DNA of 7,982 nucleotides from OFTM291 sp041741375. GTDB lineage: Bacteria > Gemmatimonadota > Gemmatimonadetes > Gemmatimonadales > GWC2-71-9. Location: contig JBGSKF010000138.1 in NCBI GenBank assembly GCA_041741375.1, forward strand, positions 1 through 7,982, read 5' to 3'. The translations under genes were made by a program, and so were the position numbers. Positions 6,307 through 7,982 of this stretch are shown in pieces. The notes under the pieces are model-generated. The model saw nothing but the letters and a program-made list of their open reading frames with translations. It searched no databases and was not told where the DNA came from. Position 1 is the first letter of the stretch, and every line of letters starts with the position of its first letter.

Positions 6307-6323
6307 TATCATCCCGAGGTCCC
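6307..6323 (+). promoter_or_regulatory. Kinase-type leader with TATCAT -10-like box
   Basis: TATCAT (6307-6312) lies 11 bases before the ATG of the kinase remnant at 6324. The segment TCATCC-N9-ATG, with TCCC just before the start, matches the leader of the kinase pseudogene at 4611-4628. No -35 box is seen at the proper distance. Confidence 0.35.
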
Positions 6324-6422
6324 ATGTCGGCTGGTTCCTTCGACCGCCTCACCACCGCAGCCCTCGCCGACCGCTACGCGGCCCCCCCACCACCGCCCCG
6401 ATCGGGTAGATTCTCAGGATGA
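6324..6422 (+). pseudogene. 5' remnant of a Ser/Thr kinase gene (18 codons) in a 32-codon mini-ORF
   Basis: ATG 6324 begins MSAGSFDRLTTAALADRY, the standard kinase N-terminus that precedes RIERELG; compare MTSALARLAAALADRY at 7233. Kinase similarity stops at 6377. The frame then runs through proline codons (including a C7 run at 6382-6388) to TGA 6420-6422, which overlaps the ATG of the next gene as ATGA. The GCNGCCCTCGCCGACCGCTAC stretch is nearly identical to that in the intact kinase, differing at one base. Either a paralogous kinase was deleted here or the kinase 5' end was duplicated when the NTase module entered. The mini-ORF could still couple translation into the next gene. Confidence 0.65.
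6407..6418 (+). promoter_or_regulatory. Possible leaderless -10 element of NTase module 2
   Basis: TAGATT (6407-6412) fits the TANNNT pattern of a -10 box and lies six bases before ATG 6419, the same spacing as at the two other toxin-antitoxin loci in this window. No -35 box is present 17 bp upstream, where a C-rich run lies, so expression from here is less certain. Confidence 0.4.
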
Positions 6423-6646
6423 TTGCACCCACCGAAGCCCAGCGCCGCGAATGGATGGCGCAATGGCGAGCAGCGGGTCCCGCCCTGGAACGAATCCGGC
6501 TTCTGGAACTGGCGACGGCCGACCTCGGCCGAATTGCTTCCGCGCTGGAGGACGCCTGCCTGGAGGGCGTGCGGGCCCGGGATCCTGAACGGATTTCCGG
6601 GCTGGTGGAGCAGCAACGGCTCCTGCATCGCCGTTCCGCACCGTGA
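6419..6646 (+). CDS. Small helical protein upstream of NTase, putative antitoxin of module 2
   Basis: The 75-residue product starts at ATG 6419, overlapping the upstream mini-ORF stop (ATGA), and ends at TGA 6644-6646 overlapping the NTase start (GTGA). It is predicted almost entirely helical from composition: RREWMAQWRAAGPALERIRL, then LATADLGRIASALEDACLEG, and a C-terminal SGLVEQQRLLHRR. The pattern of Trp-rich N-terminus, ALERIRLLEL and a final SGLVEQQ resembles small proteins found directly before nucleotidyltransferase genes of this type. I treat it as the antitoxin from this pairing; it is unlike the putative antitoxin of module 1 in sequence. No DNA-binding motif is evident, so autoregulation cannot be argued from the sequence. 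Confidence 0.72.
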   Translation: MIAPTEAQRREWMAQWRAAGPALERIRLLELATADLGRIASALEDACLEGVRARDPERISGLVEQQRLLHRRSAP

Positions 6647-7236
6647 TCACCCTGCTTGAGGCCGGCTCGCGGCTGCAGGGGACCCTCGAAGCCCAGCAGT
6701 GGCAGTTCTGTTTCATAGGTGGGGTGGCCAATTTCCGCTGGGGAACCCCGCGGCTGACCACGGATCTGGATCTGACCCTCCTGACCGGATTTGGGCGGGA
6801 GGCAGAATTCGTGCGGATGCTGCTGAGCCTCTTCGCGAGTCGCATCCCCGACCCGGCGGATTTCGCTGAGCGCTATCGGGTGCTCCTGCTCCGGACAGAG
6901 GAGGGAATGCCCGTGGATATCGCCTTGGGGGCGATGCCCTTCGAGGAGCGCAGCATCGGGCGATCGTCGCTCGGGGAACTGGTCCCGGGCGCCACCTTGC
7001 GGACCTGTGCGGCCGAGGATCTGATCGTGCACAAGGCGTTCGCGGCCCGGCCGCAGGACTGGGTCGATATTGAAGGGGTCATCCTCCGGCAACGGGGCCG
7101 CCTCGACTGGCCCCAGATCTGGGCCGAACTCCGGGATCTCGCAGAATTGAAGGAGGCGCCGGGATTGCTTGATGAGTTGGCCCAGGTTGCCCAGCGAGCC
7201 GAGTCCGTGATCGGTCCCTACGAGTGGCGGCCATGA
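6643..7236 (+). CDS. Nucleotidyltransferase, second toxin-like NTase
   Basis: The GTG start at 6643 overlaps the stop of the small upstream gene (GTGA), indicating coupled translation. The 197-residue protein carries a minimal NTase signature: FIGGVANFRWG (GG at 26-27) followed by RLTTDLDLTLL with Asp41 and Asp43, and a probable third acid, Asp92, in MPVDIAL. Downstream, CAAEDLIVHKAFA with Lys131, then RPQDWVDIEGV with Asp139 and Asp142, matches the conserved second block of AbiEii-like and related NTases. It is shorter than the NTase of module 1 and from a different subfamily. The last four bases of the gene (ATGA, 7233-7236) contain the start codon of the Ser/Thr kinase. A toxin role is inferred from family and gene pair; an ordinary substrate-modifying NTase remains possible. 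Confidence 0.85.
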   Translation: MITLLEAGSRLQGTLEAQQWQFCFIGGVANFRWGTPRLTTDLDLTLLTGFGREAEFVRMLLSLFASRIPDPADFAERYRVLLLRTEEGMPVDIALGAMPFEERSIGRSSLGELVPGATLRTCAAEDLIVHKAFAARPQDWVDIEGVILRQRGRLDWPQIWAELRDLAELKEAPGLLDELAQVAQRAESVIGPYEWRP

Positions 7237-7982
7237 CCAGCGCCCTCGCCCGCCTCGCTGCGGCCCTCGCCGACCGCTACCGGATCGAGCGCGAGCTCGG
7301 TCAGGGCGGCATGGCCACCGTCTACCTCGCCCACGACCTCAAGCACGATCGCGACGTCGCCATCAAGGTGCTCCATCCCGACCTCGGCGCCGCCCTCGGC
7401 AGCGAACGCTTCCTGAGCGAAATCCGCACCACGGCCCGGTTGCAACATCCCCACATCCTGCCGCTGCTCGATTCCGGCCAGGTCGAGGCTACTACCGACT
7501 CTCACGACTCACGACCCACGACTTTCCTCTACTACGTCATGCCGCTGGTCACGGGCGAAACCCTGCGCGCCCGCCTCGATCGCGAACAACAGCTCCCCGT
7601 CGCCGATGCCGTGCTCATTGCCCGCGAGGTCGCCGACGCGCTGGGCTACGCGCATGGCCTCGGCGTGATCCACCGCGACATCAAGCCGGAGAACATTCTG
7701 CTGCAGGGCGGTCACGCGCTGGTGGCCGACTTCGGCATCGCTCTCGCCGTACAGCAGGCCGGCGGCCAGCGGATGACCCAAACCGGCCTCTCCCTCGGCA
7801 CGCCGCAGTACATGAGTCCCGAGCAGGCGATGGGCGAGAAGCAGATCGACGCCCGCAGCGACATCTACGCCCTCGGCGCGGTGGCCTACGAGATGCTGGC
7901 GGGCGAGCCGCCGTTCACGGGGCCGAGCGTGCAGGCGATCGTCGCGCGGCTGATCACCGAGGAGCCGCGGTCGTTGGCCTCG
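7233..7982 (+). CDS. Hanks-type Ser/Thr protein kinase, 3' partial
   Basis: The first 250 residues are present; the gene runs off the window. All kinase landmarks are intact: glycine loop ELGQGGMATVY (21-31), Lys45 in VAIKVL, Glu63 in SEIRTTARL, HRDIKPEN (147-154, Asp149 catalytic), DFGIA (166-170), an activation loop with Thr182 and Thr184 as candidate autophosphorylation sites, GTPQYMSPEQ (189-198), and RSDIYALG (208-215). The start at 7233 aligns with the conserved LADRYRIERELG N-terminus. It overlaps the NTase stop by ATGA and has only a weak GGCGG stretch upstream, so its translation probably depends on the upstream gene. Residues 83-97, between LLDSG and FLYYVMP, are an insertion encoded partly by heptanucleotide repeats. 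Members of this group usually continue into a membrane segment and a periplasmic propeller, which lie beyond the window. Confidence 0.95.
   Translation, partial: MTSALARLAAALADRYRIERELGQGGMATVYLAHDLKHDRDVAIKVLHPDLGAALGSERFLSEIRTTARLQHPHILPLLDSGQVEATTDSHDSRPTTFLYYVMPLVTGETLRARLDREQQLPVADAVLIAREVADALGYAHGLGVIHRDIKPENILLQGGHALVADFGIALAVQQAGGQRMTQTGLSLGTPQYMSPEQAMGEKQIDARSDIYALGAVAYEMLAGEPPFTGPSVQAIVARLITEEPRSLAS
7496..7523 (+). repeat. Heptanucleotide tandem repeat inside the kinase domain (CACGACT type)
   Basis: Four consecutive 7-base units read CGACTCT, CACGACT, CACGACC, CACGACT. They encode about residues 88-97 (TDSHDSRPTT) of the kinase, in the loop between the LLDSG strand end and the hinge strand FLYYVMP. 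The frame is maintained because flanking bases make the total insertion a multiple of three. Confidence 0.75.

Noticed and set aside
5365..6312. Minus-strand open frame of 315 codons opposite the first NTase
   Set aside because: The plus strand carries the GG and SDDLDFF NTase signature; the antisense frame has none and is rich in Arg, Gln and His.
1..7982. CRISPR array, tRNA, rRNA, transposase or integrase
   Set aside because: No spaced identical direct repeats, cloverleaf-like segment or rRNA-like sequence was noticed by eye, and no DDE transposase or tyrosine/serine recombinase motifs were seen. A covariance-model search was not possible.

Overview
The window is GC-rich, compactly organised bacterial DNA. 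It most resembles a Gemmatimonadota-type genome: Hanks-type Ser/Thr kinases with the stereotyped N-terminus 'LADRYRIERELGQGGMATVY', membrane-anchored TolB/PD40 propeller sensors and secreted S9 peptidases occur together. The assignment comes from recognised family styles; no database search was run.

Layout. Positions 3-1765 (+) hold the C-terminal membrane segment and beta-propeller of a receptor-type protein, probably a kinase that starts upstream. It carries one apparent single-base deletion near 1107. A hairpin-like inverted repeat and a cluster of degenerate 7-bp repeats separate it from a convergent gene (4045-1862, -) for a secreted S9 prolyl-oligopeptidase-type peptidase. Divergent from the peptidase is a decayed Phd/PIN toxin-antitoxin pair (4159-4444). 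Its promoter looks intact, but the antitoxin is frameshifted and the toxin has lost its N-terminal part.

Positions 4626-7982 form an accessory island in which broken and intact kinase genes alternate with two nucleotidyltransferase (NTase) toxin-antitoxin modules. The order is: a kinase pseudogene (4626-about 5151); module 1, a small protein plus an AbiEii-like NTase (5213-6288); an 18-codon kinase 5' remnant (6324-6377); module 2, a small protein plus a second NTase (6419-7236); and an intact Ser/Thr kinase (7233 to the window end). The kinase start overlaps the second NTase stop by ATGA.

How the parts fit. Each NTase follows and overlaps a small partner gene, the usual layout for toxin and antitoxin. 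In all three toxin-antitoxin loci a -10-like hexamer lies exactly 6 nt before the first ATG, suggesting leaderless transcripts. The second module forms an overlapping chain (ATGA, GTGA, ATGA) that runs into the kinase, so toxin and kinase expression may be linked. Degenerate heptanucleotide repeats of different sequence appear at three places, one of them in frame inside the intact kinase domain.
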